A DNA stretch of 64,000 bases from Cadophora sp. MPI-SDFR-AT-0126 (GCA_020747065.1 JAGMVK010000023.1:62001-126000), one strand, 5' to 3'; counted from the first letter of the stretch, positions 1 through 11,760 are shown. The notes: generated from the letters alone by a model not told the origin. Numbers and translations are program-made.

Positions 1-828
1 GTATCAGTGATACCGTACTGACTCCAGCTGCCAACTGGGTCATTCGCAGACATGGACCAACCAGGCGGCCAGCAGTTTCTCGCAGTGACAGTCCTTTAAT
101 GCCAGTGATCCAAGACATCGGATATGGGATGCTTTCCATTGGCGTCGGCACGGTCATTCTGAGCATGGTCGTATCCAAATCTTTGCAGCAGAATTACTTC
201 CCATTGTGCAGGTACATCGAAACGGGACTTTTTACCAACGTTCATAACATCGCCACAGATGCCCACAGTGTCGATCAGCACTCCTTTCATGGACATAACT
301 CTGCTATCGTCAGAGAATCGAACTTCTGGAGACATTTGCCTTGAAACAGAATATAGGCCATACTCTTCTCGAAACGTGATTGACGTGGAACATTTTCCAA
401 CGATTTAGTCCAATTCGAAGCCGAAGAAGGTAGCAAAGAATCGCCAGGTGATCGTCCCGTGAGAAAGGTAACCATAGATAGATCCCCATGACTGGCTACA
501 TGTTTTGCACCTTGAATGTACACATCTTGAATGGACAACTTGTAATCTGGGATCAGTTCCATTGCATCGTCAGCCAGTCCTAGCAGGCTGTATATTCGAT
601 CGCGGTCGTTGCTAGTATCAACGTGAATGATTAACCGTAGCAGTTCACCAAGTTGAAAGACTTACTTTCTGGCTCTTCTGGCTCTAAACGCGTTGATCCT
701 TGACAAGCCACTCAGGCGTAGTGTTGAAGAGGGACCCCCAAAGCGACCATAAGACGCAAGAGCGTAATAAAGCCCGTTGCACATGTCGTCGAAGGTCATA
801 ACATGCAGACTGTAATGAACCTTCAATT
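1..828 (-). pseudogene. HET-domain gene relic, cut by window edge
   Basis: Three-frame reading of the minus strand gives the middle and C-terminal part of a heterokaryon-incompatibility (HET) protein. One frame runs from about 825 to 400 and holds the family motif NDRDRIYSLLGLADDA followed by IPDYKLSIQDVY, which match the usual 'atdpRDkvYaLLGla ... PDY..s..evy' block. A TAA interrupts it at about 659-661, in place of a likely CAA. The same TAA lies in a GTAAGT that could be an intron donor (54 nt to a CTAG), but skipping it would remove GELLRLIIHVD, which also fits the family. Near 370 the frame shifts by one base and continues as YSVSRQMSPEVRFSDD and SMKGVLIDTVGICGDV down to 96. The N-terminal HET core (SYCWG, DAICINQ) is not seen upstream. 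I call it a dead gene; one real intron remains possible. Confidence 0.72.
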
Positions 829-1145
829 ATTTAGCGAGAGTTCCTTCCTGAATAATTCTCCCCTCGGCCGGGTTAAAGAGGACTTTGAGTCTCCTGAGGG
901 TCATATATGCTAACGTAGATATGTACGTACCGCAGATTGAACACCAGCATTACACTGATCACGTCTAATTCGTCTCCCGTCTCCCGACACCTCCAGCATC
1001 GGCATCGACATCCACCCTCTCTCCCCTATCTCCTGATACCTATATCGCAGCATCCGTCCGCACATCACTACACCCTCCTCTTTTACAACGCTGCGTATCA
1101 CTACCCACACTCGATCAAGTCCAACGGCTGTCTCCCTTCACACCA
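829..1145. other. intergenic, nothing recognised
   Basis: Only short overlapping reading frames without family resemblance. No promoter motif that I would defend. Confidence 0.5.
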
Positions 1146-2167
1146 TTGACTGCGGCAAATCTACGAGCGATGGATCCTGGAAACCCGCCCATGACACCGG
1201 ACAATACTATATCAGGGTCAAGGAAGTCAAAGTCTTCTTCTAGCGTTGCAGCTGCAGACGAGGGATGGAGGATGACCTTGGTCGGGCTGCTAGATGAGAG
1301 TGTAGGATCAGAGCGATTAAAACAGCGGCTGGAATTGCACGAAGCGGTCGATGCAATAATTAGAGGATCGCGCTCATCATGCGCCAAGGTAGAATCAGCA
1401 AGGAGGTTCAATAGAATATTATCGCAGATGAGAACCCGCAATGAAGCTACCGCTGCAGCACGTCTGATGCCTTTTCTCGTCAAACAAGAATGAACAGTCC
1501 AAAGCCAAAGCGAAGACCCAGCATTTCTCTCGAACTCCGATTTCTCCCACGAGGAACTCCGCGACTTCGAACTCGACCATCTCGAACTGGAGCATCGACA
1601 AAGAGTTCATCGCTCCGCGGTCCCGCTCCCACCTAGTGAACAACGTACACCGTCCAGTTTCGGCATCAAGAACCCAAAACCGGATATCACGTACGGGTTT
1701 CAGCGTGCGGCCTTCGATACGGAGCAGCAAAAGTCATTGGATGCTTTCGAACCGGAAATATCGGGCGGCATTATGAGTCTGTTTTTCTGCGTTGAGTAGA
1801 AAGGTTTCAAAGGGAGTATAACGTTAGAGAAGGATCAGGCGAGGAGGAGTGGTGCTGCGATGGTAGATTCGAGACGGCAGGCTGTGGATCGCGTTCCACC
1901 ATCCACGGCTATATCTACCACATCTGCCACCACGATACCAATCTCGCCAAAGACCTCGACACCATGGCATTCACATATGTCCTTAATATCGAAGCTGCAC
2001 ACATTCATGTCCATTGGGCAGAGGAGATGGAGGGGGACAGAGGGACGGAATGGATGATGGCTGTAGTCGGGCGCTTTCATCTAGGCGACGAAGCGGACTT
2101 CGCGAGATTGAGGAGATGTCTGCATAATATTGTAGACTGGGGCTTGATGAGAGGTTGCGTGCTGTGA
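1146..2167 (+). pseudogene. DUF7924-like fungal protein, broken
   Basis: One frame opens at ATG 1146 and encodes an alpha-helical N-terminus (LLDESVGSERLKQRLELHE). It meets TGA at 1491-1493, continues in the same frame (DFELDHLELEHRQRV, KPDITYGFQRAAFD, IMSLFFCVE), meets TAG at 1797-1799, and goes on with KGFKGSITLEKDQARRSGAAMV. Near 1888-1892 the frame shifts by one base and resumes as GYIYHICHHD, IHVHWAEEMEG and the closing LHNIVDWGL block, ending at 2167. The order 'YGF...F / PFF.vE / G....A..Q...A.M / HW.e / NI.dWG' is that of the widespread uncharacterised fungal family annotated as DUF7924, which has a PD-(D/E)XK-like look; the family name is from memory. Two stops and one frameshift make it non-functional. 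Both stops could be C-to-T changes. Confidence 0.62.
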
Positions 2168-2924
2168 AGACGGGACTAGAGGAGTGGCGAGGGGAAGGAG
2201 TGGCGGGTAAGGGTGGACAGGGTAATGGGAAGAGGAGAAGAATTGGAATAGAATAGTGGAGAGGTTGAAAATGGAAATCAAGATCATTTTTTGTAAGCTT
2301 CTTCGTGAGTGACAAGTGGTTCACACTAAATAAACAGCGTCACTTAGCAATAGCTTTAATTTTTTTTCTTCGTTTTATTAAATCATTTCATTAATATACA
2401 AAGGAAGCTTTTCATTTAAGAGGTAAGAAGAAAGAGAAACGTATTAATTGTTTTACTTATTATCCTTTCTAACCTTTAGTTTTTCACTCTTAGTATTTAT
2501 TATATTAATAATCTCTTAATCGTTAATCTTCTTCTTAATATTTGGGTTTTTCTATTATATAACACTAGTAGCTTTCTCTTCTATATTTTCTATCTTTATA
2601 AGTAACTACTACTATACTTCTCGTACTACTTTACTTCTATTATTTCTTAGTTGTAACGTTAGAATCAAAGCAAAGATCAAGTACGCAGAGATCAAGGTAA
2701 AATTAGTATTAGTACCAAAATATTAAATTAATTTCTATCTCCAAGAATTTTCTTCAATTAATATTTAACTTTCACTAATATTCTTATACTAACTAACGAT
2801 AATACTATTTTATATGAATTAAAGTCTTATGCAATAATCCTGCGATTAAAGTCTTATTCGACGATCCTGCTTGAATCGTCACAATTACAAGCTATACATA
2901 CTCGCCATGTTAGTAGGGAAACGT
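2168..2924. other. AT-rich gap without gene
   Basis: From about 2330 to 2850 the sequence becomes very AT-rich with runs of T and TA, like RIP-damaged repeat DNA. I recognise no element ends or coding trace in it. Confidence 0.5.
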
Positions 2925-3085
2925 CATCCACTTAGGCTTCGGGTCTACGCTAGTTGGAAACTTACTAATGGCACAAATTTGTTCCGACGGCCGATGTCCA
3001 TCAGTCATTACCGACCCCACATTTTCCATTGTCTCCCTCCGAGCGGTACGATTGTCCGCCCGGCATCAGTAGTATATGTAAGTTT
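2925..3085 (+). repeat. dispersed ~150-bp repeat, copy A
   Basis: The stretch resembles 15718-15880 (same strand) and 18570-18728 (opposite strand). Shared landmarks in order are CTAGTTG, ACAAATTTGTTCCGA, GATGTCCATCAGTCATT and TCCGCC..CATCAGTA. No coding potential and no clear terminal inverted repeats, so it may be a solo LTR or a non-autonomous element fragment. Confidence 0.5.
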
Positions 3086-4616
3086 TCGCGTTGCACTTCA
3101 CTAAACATCTTAGCGACGGAGACAGAGCTACATCAATTAATAGGTGGACAGTGTTAATGGTACAGGGGTGTAGAAGATCTGTGAATGGACTTGAGAATCA
3201 CAATTAACAGCCCCTGATAGGGAAGGTCTGCGGAAATTAATGCTCGTGACGGCAGAGCGATAGCGTGGTATGGATGCAGGGGTGCATGGATAGAGGATCT
3301 TAGGAGGGAAAAGTTTAGAGAGATAACGGGGTGGCAGATTGGGAGTTCGATCAGTGGGTTGCGGCGTGACGAGACTAAACAAGACGGCAGATAATTCACT
3401 GTCTGAGAGAAGTGCCTAGAGGGCTTTCAAAGAGCCAAACAAAAGTGCTCGACATGTAGAACTACAGTAGTGTCGTGACCCTGGTTGAAGATGGGCACAT
3501 TCTCAAGGTGATTAGCTGTTTCGGAAAGCGGAAAAATACGCATACGTAGGCGGGGTCTGGAAGCCCGATGACTGATTCATATAGTCGTTCCCAAAGCTGC
3601 TTCTGATCGAAGAGTCTGCAGTAGATTCTGTCATGAAGATCTTTAGAAAGCATTGTAGGAAAAACATCCCCATTTTTCGAGTCTCCAACTCCTCAGGATC
3701 AGTTAAACAACGCCTCAGCAGTGGATAAAGGACGAGGCAGTGGTTGTATTGCTTTATATTTGAGTGTTGTAGAGGCGCCTGCAGATTTACACAGCCATTT
3801 GATATCGCAAGAGATTTCTCTTGAGATCGTCATCCCCAAAGAATTCTCAGAAGAGACAATGGATCTTGAGAGAAATCACGCAAGGCCACGGATATTCCGA
3901 GATATTTCTCCTGAGATAATCCGAGAAAAGGCTCAGTTATCTTACTATAATTAGTAAGTTCTTTTTGACCATAATTTATGGATTCCAGGTACGCATACTT
4001 GGTATTTAGGACAAATAAACCCCTACCCTGAAGGGTGTGGTTCTAGGAGCTTTCCCTCTTCAAATAGGTCAATTCCAACTAAATGATTGGACCAAGGCCC
4101 TTGCTAAGGCTCGTGCTGATAGAGACAGAGCAAGGGTTTATTTATCTCAAATACAAAGTATGGTCCTTCGTGGCCAGGACTCTGTGTTGTCCGTGCATCA
4201 CTCCGTTTTTCACATGTAGAATTGGGGCGCGAGGTCGGTATTGGAATGTCAGCTTCTCCTCCGTACAGGCTACTTCCCAGCCGGAACTTGTCGAACTTAC
4301 GACCATACAGGGAAGGTCACCAGGTACTGCTACCCCACTATCTGCAGAACTAGGAACTGGTTATGCATAGGTAGTACTACCCTGATGTCCCCAGAACCGA
4401 AAATCGAGCATGCACAGGTAATCGTTAGTCATTACTCCTGCACTCGCATTTCTAAAAAGGGAGCAGGTAAAGCAAATGTACTTCCGTAGTCCCCTGCCCT
4501 GCATAATCATCTGTCGGAGCTTGTTGATGTTACCCTATTTGCTGCAGCGCAACTAACGTCATGACAGGAGTCTCAAGTTTCAATCTGCCCACTCCAGAAG
4601 AAGGGACGGGCCATTC
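3086..4616. other. no supported gene
   Basis: Several short frames occur on both strands, for example a 63-codon minus frame at 3462-3653, but none shows a family motif or a consistent splice structure. The 5' part of the monooxygenase relic that starts at 4617 should lie here; I could not find its GxGxxG dinucleotide-binding loop. Confidence 0.45.
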
Positions 4617-5641
4617 TTGTCGGGGGCTCAGGTCTCGGAAAGTGTCGGTAAGACAGCGCACCAGTATGACGATCTGATCAGCCATATCACCACGCTTGAC
4701 AAGGACGAAGATTCTGGGACCTTGACACTTCTGTTTCGTGAAGAAAACAATGATGGAACTGACACATGGTACACAGATACTTTTGACCATCTCGTCATAG
4801 CCACAGGTGACAACTCTGTTCCCTGGGTCCCGGATATCAAGGGTTTGGAGTGCTGGAAGGGCGATCTTCGCCATACGTCTACCTGGAGATCTGGCAACGA
4901 GTTCGCAGACAAGGTGCGCTCTTTTACAAATGTCTCAGTTGACTCATTTCCTAGTTGATGACTAACGGAAAGTGAAGAAAATCCTAGTAGTCGGAACAAG
5001 TGAGAGTGCCATTGACCTCTGACTGCAACGTCATCCACACGCAAGACATCCCATCTACATCTCTCAATGTACACCCCACCGTCTTCCTCCATCCTAAGGT
5101 CGTCCCAACCATCTCCTCGATCTCCGGATTCACAACCCTTCTCTCCGACGGCTCAGTCCTGACCGATATCGACACAATCATCTTCGCCGCCGGCTATTTC
5201 TATACCTATCCTTTCCTGTCAGAAAAATACTGCCAACGTCAGACAGATACCGCGTCCCGGGTCTGTACCAACACATCTTCGATACATACACTCTATCCGG
5301 CATCGCATTCATCGGCGTGTCAATCGTGGGCTGCATGGGAGAAGTGCGCCTTCCTCGTGGTGCTGTACTGGGCTGAGAAGATCACTTTGCGCGCTGTGGA
5401 AGAGCAGAGGGATTGGGAGGCGAAGAGGCTGGCGGGAAAAGATCCCAGGCGGTTTCATATTCTACATCCGCATCCAGAGAGGGTGTTTTATTGGGATGAG
5501 CTGAACACCTTAGCTCAGGAGTATCTGGAAAGTGAGGATAATGTGGGTGATGAACTTCTACGTGATTTTCAATTCGAGTGGACGGTATCTTTGCTTGTTG
5601 TTGGGGAGGCCAAGAAGGAGAATTACAGGATCGTAGATTGA
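4617..5641 (+). pseudogene. flavin-containing monooxygenase relic
   Basis: The C-terminal two thirds of an FMO-type enzyme. Readable blocks are FDHLVIATGDNSVPWVPDI and a following HTSTWR (FAD-domain ATG segment), KILVVGTSESAIDL (NADPH-binding GxSxSA segment), DIDTIIFAAGYFYTYPFL (the F/LATGY-type motif), VPGLYQHIFD, AFIGVSIVG, and a C-terminal helix rich in E and R ending at 5641. A 61-65-nt intron with branch GACTAAC lies between the first two blocks (about 4914-4979). After SAIDL comes TGA, and the later blocks lie in at least two other frames, with shifts near 5085, 5245 and 5345. The N-terminal Rossmann motif is missing. A decayed, 5'-truncated copy; such enzymes oxygenate N or S atoms or act as Baeyer-Villiger enzymes. 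Confidence 0.75.
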
Positions 5642-5802
5642 GAATTTCCTTCTCCTTGAGACCCATTAATTTTGGCCTGAAGGCCTTTTCTATGTGAAAT
5701 ACTTAGTGTTGACTAGAAGCTATCTTGGTACTTGATGATCGAAATTCTCAGGAAGCCATATTGTCACCATGTAAAATCGGTGAGCATTCATTAAACATCA
5801 TT

Positions 5803-7073
5803 CTAATTTCCTCTGTCCACAGAACCCATCTCACGCATCCAATCTGCCACAGCTTGCCCCGTCCCGCCCTCGATTTCCTTCAGTCCAAACATCGAGTCCA
5901 CGATCGGGCTATCATGCCATTCCCCCTCTCCTATCACGAGCTTCACCCTTGCACCAGACTGCTTCAGCTTCTCCACAAATTCCAAACACGAGTCGTAAAG
6001 TACTTCTCTTTCGCCGATTGTGACCAATGTTTCGGAAACGGGAAGGTGCGACCAATGCTCAGCTGGTGCATTACCAGGACTCAGATGTGGGATATTCAAG
6101 GCGTCTGCAAGGGTGGCAGAGGGAGGCGTGAGATTGGAGTACATGTCGTGGACAGTGTCTGAGGAGATGTAGTCCGTTGAGGAGTTTGTCAAGTAAGACG
6201 CGCCGGTAAGGTCGATGCTCAATCCTGGTGAGATAAGACAGAGTCCACGCAGATTTTCATTTTCTTTCATTTGCACGGATTCCAAGCTAGGATCCTCGAC
6301 AACATCAGGATGTAGCATATAGCTCAATAGACTCATTGCCAAGTGCCCACCAGCTGAATCGCCAACAAGGATGATGTTGGATGGAGAAGTGAGGGTAAGT
6401 ACGTAGTTTAGCGATGCGATGGCTTGCTGCAGCTGCCTTGGATATGGCGCTATCGGAGAGAGGGTATATTCTAGGACCGCGAGAATAGCTGGTTGTGATG
6501 GCGTGGAATATAATTGAGAGCAGGCGTAAGCAAATGGTATATGGCTCGGTGCTGCAGAATGGAAGTAAGCACCGCCATGGAAAAAGAGGAGGATCTTCGA
6601 GTTCGTGGCGGACTCAATCGATAGACCGATAATGTGGAGTCTTGTGCCGTTTGAAAGTGACACGATTTCATGTGGAAGACGCAGGTCAGCTTTTGAGCAG
6701 AACTTGGTAACACTGAATCCTGTTGTAGGTTCTGGCAAAAAGGCCCTGTAGGTGTATTAGGCTCTGTTAGGTCTAATAGGTGATTGCAAACAGGATATAG
6801 CAAATAAAGTAGCACTGCGAAAGAAGAATATGTAGAGGAAGGAAATCACAAACATCTTCTGACGTATCGGTATTGACATCATGGACTTTAAGAGGTGCCG
6901 AATAACTTCCCGCTTGACTCCAAGTGAGTTTGCTGGTGGAAAGACGAAGTGCTGGAGTATTATCAGAGGTAATCCCAAGGCTGTGAATGATGAGCAGCCA
7001 TCAGTATCCAATGTAGGAGGAGGAGATTACGTATCAAGATGATACTTTTGAAAAAGCTCATCTTTTCCCCCAT
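5803..7073 (-). pseudogene. alpha/beta-hydrolase (HSL-type) with one stop
   Basis: Model: complement of join(5803..6980, 7031..7073), 50-nt intron with donor GTAATC and acceptor TTCACAG, ATG at 7073 (a second ATG at 7061). The N-terminus is hydrophobic (residues ~5-25) and a second membrane-like segment MFVISFLYIFFF follows. The catalytic part has the oxyanion loop HGGAYF, the nucleophile elbow GDSAGG and a late GEWHDSP that can supply His; it fits the hormone-sensitive-lipase branch of alpha/beta-hydrolases. The only defect is TAA at 6757-6759, in frame, between the membrane region and the catalytic domain. No canonical intron removes it while keeping frame. The catalytic part alone has no ATG near its start. 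A recently killed gene, a readthrough case or a sequence error are the options. Confidence 0.7.
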
Positions 7074-7913
7074 AGAAAGACCTGGTTTTGGCGACGAAGA
7101 CGCCATGGCGACATATGTGCACAACACGCGGCCAAAGCAGTCGAGGAGCGCACCACAGAAGCTTAATCGATTTCTCCAGGTCCTAAATCAAAGGAAGACC
7201 AACGCTCAAAGGTTTGGAGAAGTTCAAGAAAAAGAAGGCCAACACTCGTTGTCCTGGCCATGCTGCCTGCTAGCGGAAACCCAAAGATTCCGAATACGAA
7301 TACGTCTTCCAGGGAGGGGTCGCAATCCGTATTTGTCTCTCTTGCCGAGCCAAGTCGGAACGGAGATCGTGAAGGCGTCCAATAAGAGAACGAAGCCAAG
7401 AGTTGAGACACCTGCAGCATTGTGATTACTGAACAGCTGTAATCTAAAAAAGTATGAATTCCCGAGGGATAAGTACTGAACTCAACAAACATATCTGAGC
7501 TCAAAGTACCAATAGTATTACTGCGTTTCGTGAATATGTGAATGTGAGGCTTCTTACTTTACGAGGACATCTGGTTGTCACAACAGGTCACGTTGGTGTT
7601 GATCTAGATCTGGTCAGCTTGTCAAAACAACCAGCGATGATGTGCTATCTTCAGTTGTTTGGACGCTATAGAGTCGTCGCATATTTTGTACGCGCGCAAG
7701 ATGAAGCCACTATGCTAGGGGTATTCCAAACGAGGTATCCCGACTATTCGCCAGCATGGACTTTGGTAGTGGTCGCTGGATTAGTTGTAGCGGACCTGCA
7801 TGCCGAGGTTCAGGCAGAGGATATTTTGCTACAATGATCAACGAAGGGCTTGGAACACTATGTCGTACGACATCAATATCTTCTTATATCTGGATCGTAT
7901 CTCATTTAGGACA
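7074..7913. other. no supported gene
   Basis: A 113-codon minus frame (7163-7504) and a 128-codon plus frame (7039-7425) overlap here, and several shorter plus frames follow to 7913. None shows a domain I know. The region separates the hydrolase promoter from the 3' end of the acetyltransferase. Confidence 0.4.
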
Positions 7914-8719
7914 TCAAACTCTATCAGGCATGCTTCTGAATGGGTTCTTGGGGTCGGCCAATTCCTCCTCAACAGTGGGCAGCGTCTTCAATACCTGTGC
8001 AGGTGAACCAACGGCGACAGAATAAGGCGGGATATCTTTCGTGACGATAGATCCTGCACCGATCGTGCTCCCTTTCCCAATGGTGACACCTGGCAAAATG
8101 ATAGTGCCACCACCAACCCAAACATCATCCTCGATGCGGACAGTTCTACCAAATTCCACGAATTTGATGCGAGACAGCACGCTAGTTTCGTGGCCCGCGC
8201 TGTAGATGCTCACATTCGGGCCAAACTGAACGCGGGCCCCGATGACAATGAGACTTGTATCGAGGATGGTGCAGCTTTATTGTCAGGGCATATGATGATA
8301 ATAACTTGACAAGAGGAGGAACATACTTGAAATTGATAAAACAGTTTTCACCGATGATTATGTTACATCCATAATCAGGGATGAATGGGGGCTCAATGAA
8401 AGTACCCTTGCCCACTTTCCCCAAGATACCCTTAATCATCTCTTGTTGCGCTGCCAGCAAATCGTCGTAGTCAAGTGAATTTGGATCAAGTGTGTTGTAC
8501 TTTTGCGCAAGACATCGAGCTTGGTGACGCCCCTTGAGCAAAGCCGGATGAAGAGGATCATACCTATGTGTTATGAGCCTTCACTACAATAAAATGCCTT
8601 GCGTGGGGTGCGACTCACAGCATTCCAGATATCATACGCTCGTACTCCTCACACCAGGGAGTGCCACGTAGCTGACGGGCGAGCTCGATAATCTCGGCAT
8701 TCTTTTGAGTGCGGGCCAT
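7914..8719 (-). CDS. maltose/galactoside-type O-acetyltransferase
   Basis: Model: complement of join(7914..8274, 8327..8563, 8619..8719), 232 residues. Introns are GTGAGT...ACATAG and GTATGT...AATAAAG, and both close in frame. The N-terminus (EIIELARQLRGTPWCEEYERM) is the maltose acetyltransferase N-cap. It is followed by left-handed beta-helix hexapeptide repeats: GCNIIIGENCFINF, GPNVSIYSAGHET with the catalytic His, IEDDVWVGGGTIILPGV, IGKGSTIGAGSIVTKDI and YSVAVGSPAQVLK. The family moves acetyl from acetyl-CoA to a sugar hydroxyl in the cytosol (bacterial Maa, LacA and NodL relatives). Length is close to that of fungal members. No defect seen; the exact sugar is unknown. Confidence 0.9.
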
Positions 8720-9982
8720 GGTAGCGAAATCGTAATATCGAAGAGTGCAGTGTCGTTTCTAGTGTGATCGAGATGACATTTTAAAGCTGAACGGCTTTCG
8801 AGTAAGCGAATAATTATTCGGGGCATTGACCTCGTGTGGGACAACCGCCCCGCCAAAGATTCTGTGCGCAAGGTCTTCCGACTACTATCTATGGTGCTGA
8901 TCATACGAAGTTTGGCTTTCGTGCCACTAAGGCACTATTGTCGGTCCCCAAGCTCCGTTGCAGCCGCATACTTGGCGACCGACGCCAGCGCTCGGTATTC
9001 GGGAATACTTCGTAGTATGTTTTCGTCAACTGAGTCTGCCAAGCAGTGATGAGAGGTAGAGAGAGACGCACCCTCACGCGAAATCACCCGAAATTTCTCC
9101 AAACGTCAATAGCGCCGAACTTTCTCGACAGTTTAAGAAAGGGAGCTTTCTCTGTGCGTACAAGCTTGTATTCTGGGAATCATGAGCATGTTCAAAATTT
9201 ACGGAAAAGCCTGATTCTTCCTAGGTTCAGTGCGTATTTCGAAGTACTTTCGCCCTTGCTTAGGAAAAGAAACACTACGAAATCGGGAATAATTTGCTAG
9301 AATATCCTAGTTTCGTAGAAATTTAGAAGCCGCACATACAGCAAATGTCCATTAACATATCCAGCATGTACGAAGTATTTCGTAGCACTAGAAAAGAAGA
9401 AAGCCACTTTCAACACTCCACTTAATCCGTAATTTGTCATTGCCTCAACCTAGACAAGGCCGCTAGGTTGCCTTCCATGCCCAGGTTTTCAAGCGTCAGC
9501 TCGAAAAAAATGTTAGTCCAAACCTTAAATCGATATTTATGGCGCTGGGCAACTGCAGCTGAGGCGTGTTCACTAAGGCCTAGAGGTGGTCGGTTGCATG
9601 ATTCAGGCCTCGTCATGAGGCCGGTGCTGGATCGGTAGTTGCTCCGACGTCCGCAAGGAAATCAAAAGCTGACCACACCGGGCTGCGAGTGTCTCACCTG
9701 ATTGCTCAGAAATTTGGCCTCATTTATTCAAGTCGTAACCTATATTCTTCGAGAGCAAGCCAGGATCGATTTAAAACATTGACCATCTTTATGTTATAAG
9801 AACCACACATGGCCCTACAACCATGTTTCATCGGCTGATCTTCTTCCTCTACTACACCCAGTCACACGTTATGCAATAGATTAGACGGCAGAGCAACGGC
9901 ACAACACCCTTTAGCACGATCTCCTTGCATCTGTCAGTTGAAGATATTCACCACCTGTCTCTTCCCTGCTGCAGCTATAACC
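8720..9982. other. intergenic, likely divergent promoters
   Basis: Between the acetyltransferase start and the next hydrolase start. Short frames only. Several small palindromes of the CGAAGTACTTTCG / TACGAAGTATTTCGTA kind occur between 9235 and 9385. No gene recognised. Confidence 0.45.
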
Positions 9983-10945
9983 ATGGCTACTCCTGTGTAG
10001 GTCATAACTTTTCACCAAAATTTTCGATTAGTGGTGCTCACCTCTTCTTTCAGCAAGCTTCCGGCGCTCAGTGACCCTTTTGGTGCCTCGTATCAGCGGC
10101 TAGCTCAAACTTCCCATACCAAGTTTGTCTCCGTCAATGGCACTCGCCTCGCCTACAGGCGGTTTGGAAAACCTTCAAATGTGCCACTTCTCTTCATAAC
10201 TCACTTCCGCGGCAGCATGGACGTTCTCGATCCTCTGCTTATCAACACCATCGCGCAAAATCGGGAGGTCATTCTGATGGATAATTCTGGGATCGGCCAC
10301 AGTGAAGGCACTGTGCCAGACTCCATTGAGGCCATGGCCGCGACAACGGTGGATTTCCTTTCTGCAATTCACGTTCCCAAAGCCGATACTCTTGGATTCT
10401 CCATGGGCGCTATGGTTGCGCAATCCATCGCCATAGACTATCCTCAAGTAGTGAACAAGCTCATTTTGGCGGGTGTGCGCCCTGGATATGGTCCAGGGGT
10501 TGTCCAGACTGAACCGGGTGCTGCTTCTGGACCAGGTGGCGAACCTGACTGTCAACCAACTCAGGACTACATGCTCGGTATTTTCTTCTTTCCGTCAGAG
10601 ACAAGCAAGGCGAAGGGCGGCCTTTGGTGGAATCGGATCAAGGAACGCCAGGTCGAAGGCGAAGAGAGAAAGGAGTTCCTCATTGGAGCTGGTATTGGGG
10701 CACAGGTGACAGCTATGACCAAGTTTGCCTCGGATCCCGAGCTATATGATCGACTCAGTAACATTACTGGCCCGGTGTTGGTGACCAACGGGAAACAAGA
10801 CGTTTTGATGGGAACGGCAAACAGTTTTGTTCTCCAGCAGCAATTGTCTAATGCCATGCTGCATCTTTATCCTGATTCGGGACATGGACATCTTTTTCAG
10901 ACCCCGTTGGCTTACGCAACGCAGCTTGAGCTCTTCTTAGGATGA
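9983..10945 (+). CDS. alpha/beta-hydrolase fold protein
   Basis: Model: join(9983..9996, 10054..10945), 301 residues. A tiny first exon (MATPV) joins at the ATG through a 57-nt intron GTAGGT...TTTCAG. Domain: a start strand NGTRLAYRRFG, the oxyanion region FITHFRGSMD, then NSGIGHSEG. The nucleophile elbow is GFSMGA (Ser), the acid is probably the Asp in NGKQDVLMG, and the His is in DSGHGHLF. This is the order of the chloroperoxidase/epoxide-hydrolase-like alpha/beta-hydrolases. Such proteins are mostly cytosolic hydrolases; the substrate cannot be told. It is convergent with the ankyrin relic and the dehydrogenase downstream. No frame damage. Confidence 0.88.
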
Positions 10946-11324
10946 GAACTTTAAATCATAGAACGGGACAGGCAAGACATGTTAGATTGGTATCCCCTAG
11001 ATAGCTGAAATAATCAGACGCTTGGTGAGTACAGAGTTTAGGCGCAAAGCCGTAGCTGTGAATGTGGCGAAGGAGCCATGCTTGAGTGGTGCTACCCGAA
11101 GCCATACGCCTAGCCACCTCAACCAAGCGTTCTTTGCCATACGCCTGCTACCCTCTACTTCCGGACACAGTTAATTCTGCTTCTAGCAACAGAAGCAATC
11201 TCAGAACGTACTTGAGTATACACAAGACGTCTTTAATTAACAAGTAGTATTACTGCTTCCAGGTTATCCACTCGGAAGAGGCTGTGCACTAACTCACACC
11301 AGTACAACTACAGGTAAATACCAG
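10946..11324. other. intergenic
   Basis: 3' flank of the hydrolase. The block ACTTGAGTGGTGCTACCCGA.. with two CATACGCCT repeats near 11104 and 11140 is the only visible pattern. No gene. Confidence 0.4.
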
Positions 11325-11760
11325 TCATATTAGTTGGGACAGCTCATCACAAATAGTGAATGAACTTTGTAGCGTAGTCTCGTTACCGACTCTTCCCAGG
11401 ACAGTAATCCAGGATATAATTAGCTTAGGATTACGTTTCGTATCATGGGCCACGAATACATCGATGACTTTATGGTCCCCATTCCTGCCAGCCCATGAAT
11501 ACGGCGTCCGACCATCTCTGTCCTTCGCGTTGGCGTCGATATTGCCGATCTCGAGCAATAGCTTGACGACGGCGTCGTGTCCGTTCATAGCAGTGCCCGC
11601 CAGCGGCGTCAAACCAAACATATCTTTTGTGCCAGTCTCAACATTCCCAGTCTCGAGTCACAGCTCAGCGACGGTCTCGTGTCCGTACTCGAATCCGAAA
11701 TGGCTCCGAAGTCGACCGGCTTCATGTTTCTCTGTGAGGAGCGGTAATGGGAAATCAAGT
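11325..11760 (-). pseudogene. ankyrin-repeat fragment
   Basis: The minus strand reads as two to three ankyrin repeats: GHETVAEL, stop, LETGNVETGTKD, then GLTPLAGTAMNGHDAVVKLL and KDRDGRTPYSWAGRNGDHKV. These match the G.TPL..A...GH..VV.LLL consensus. A TGA interrupts the first repeat (about 11657-11659, possibly CGA before). There is no start codon with an upstream domain, and the repeats fade out after 11400. It is probably the tail of an ankyrin protein of the HET/NACHT type common in such regions; only the repeats are visible. Confidence 0.65.

Noticed and set aside
1115..1483. 122-codon minus frame
   Set aside because: Antisense shadow of the DUF7924-like relic, which has family motifs on the plus strand.
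4628..5092. 154-codon minus frame
   Set aside because: Antisense of the monooxygenase relic.
7039..7504. Overlapping 128-codon plus and 113-codon minus frames
   Set aside because: Neither has a motif, splice structure or clean start; they overlap the first exon of the hydrolase.
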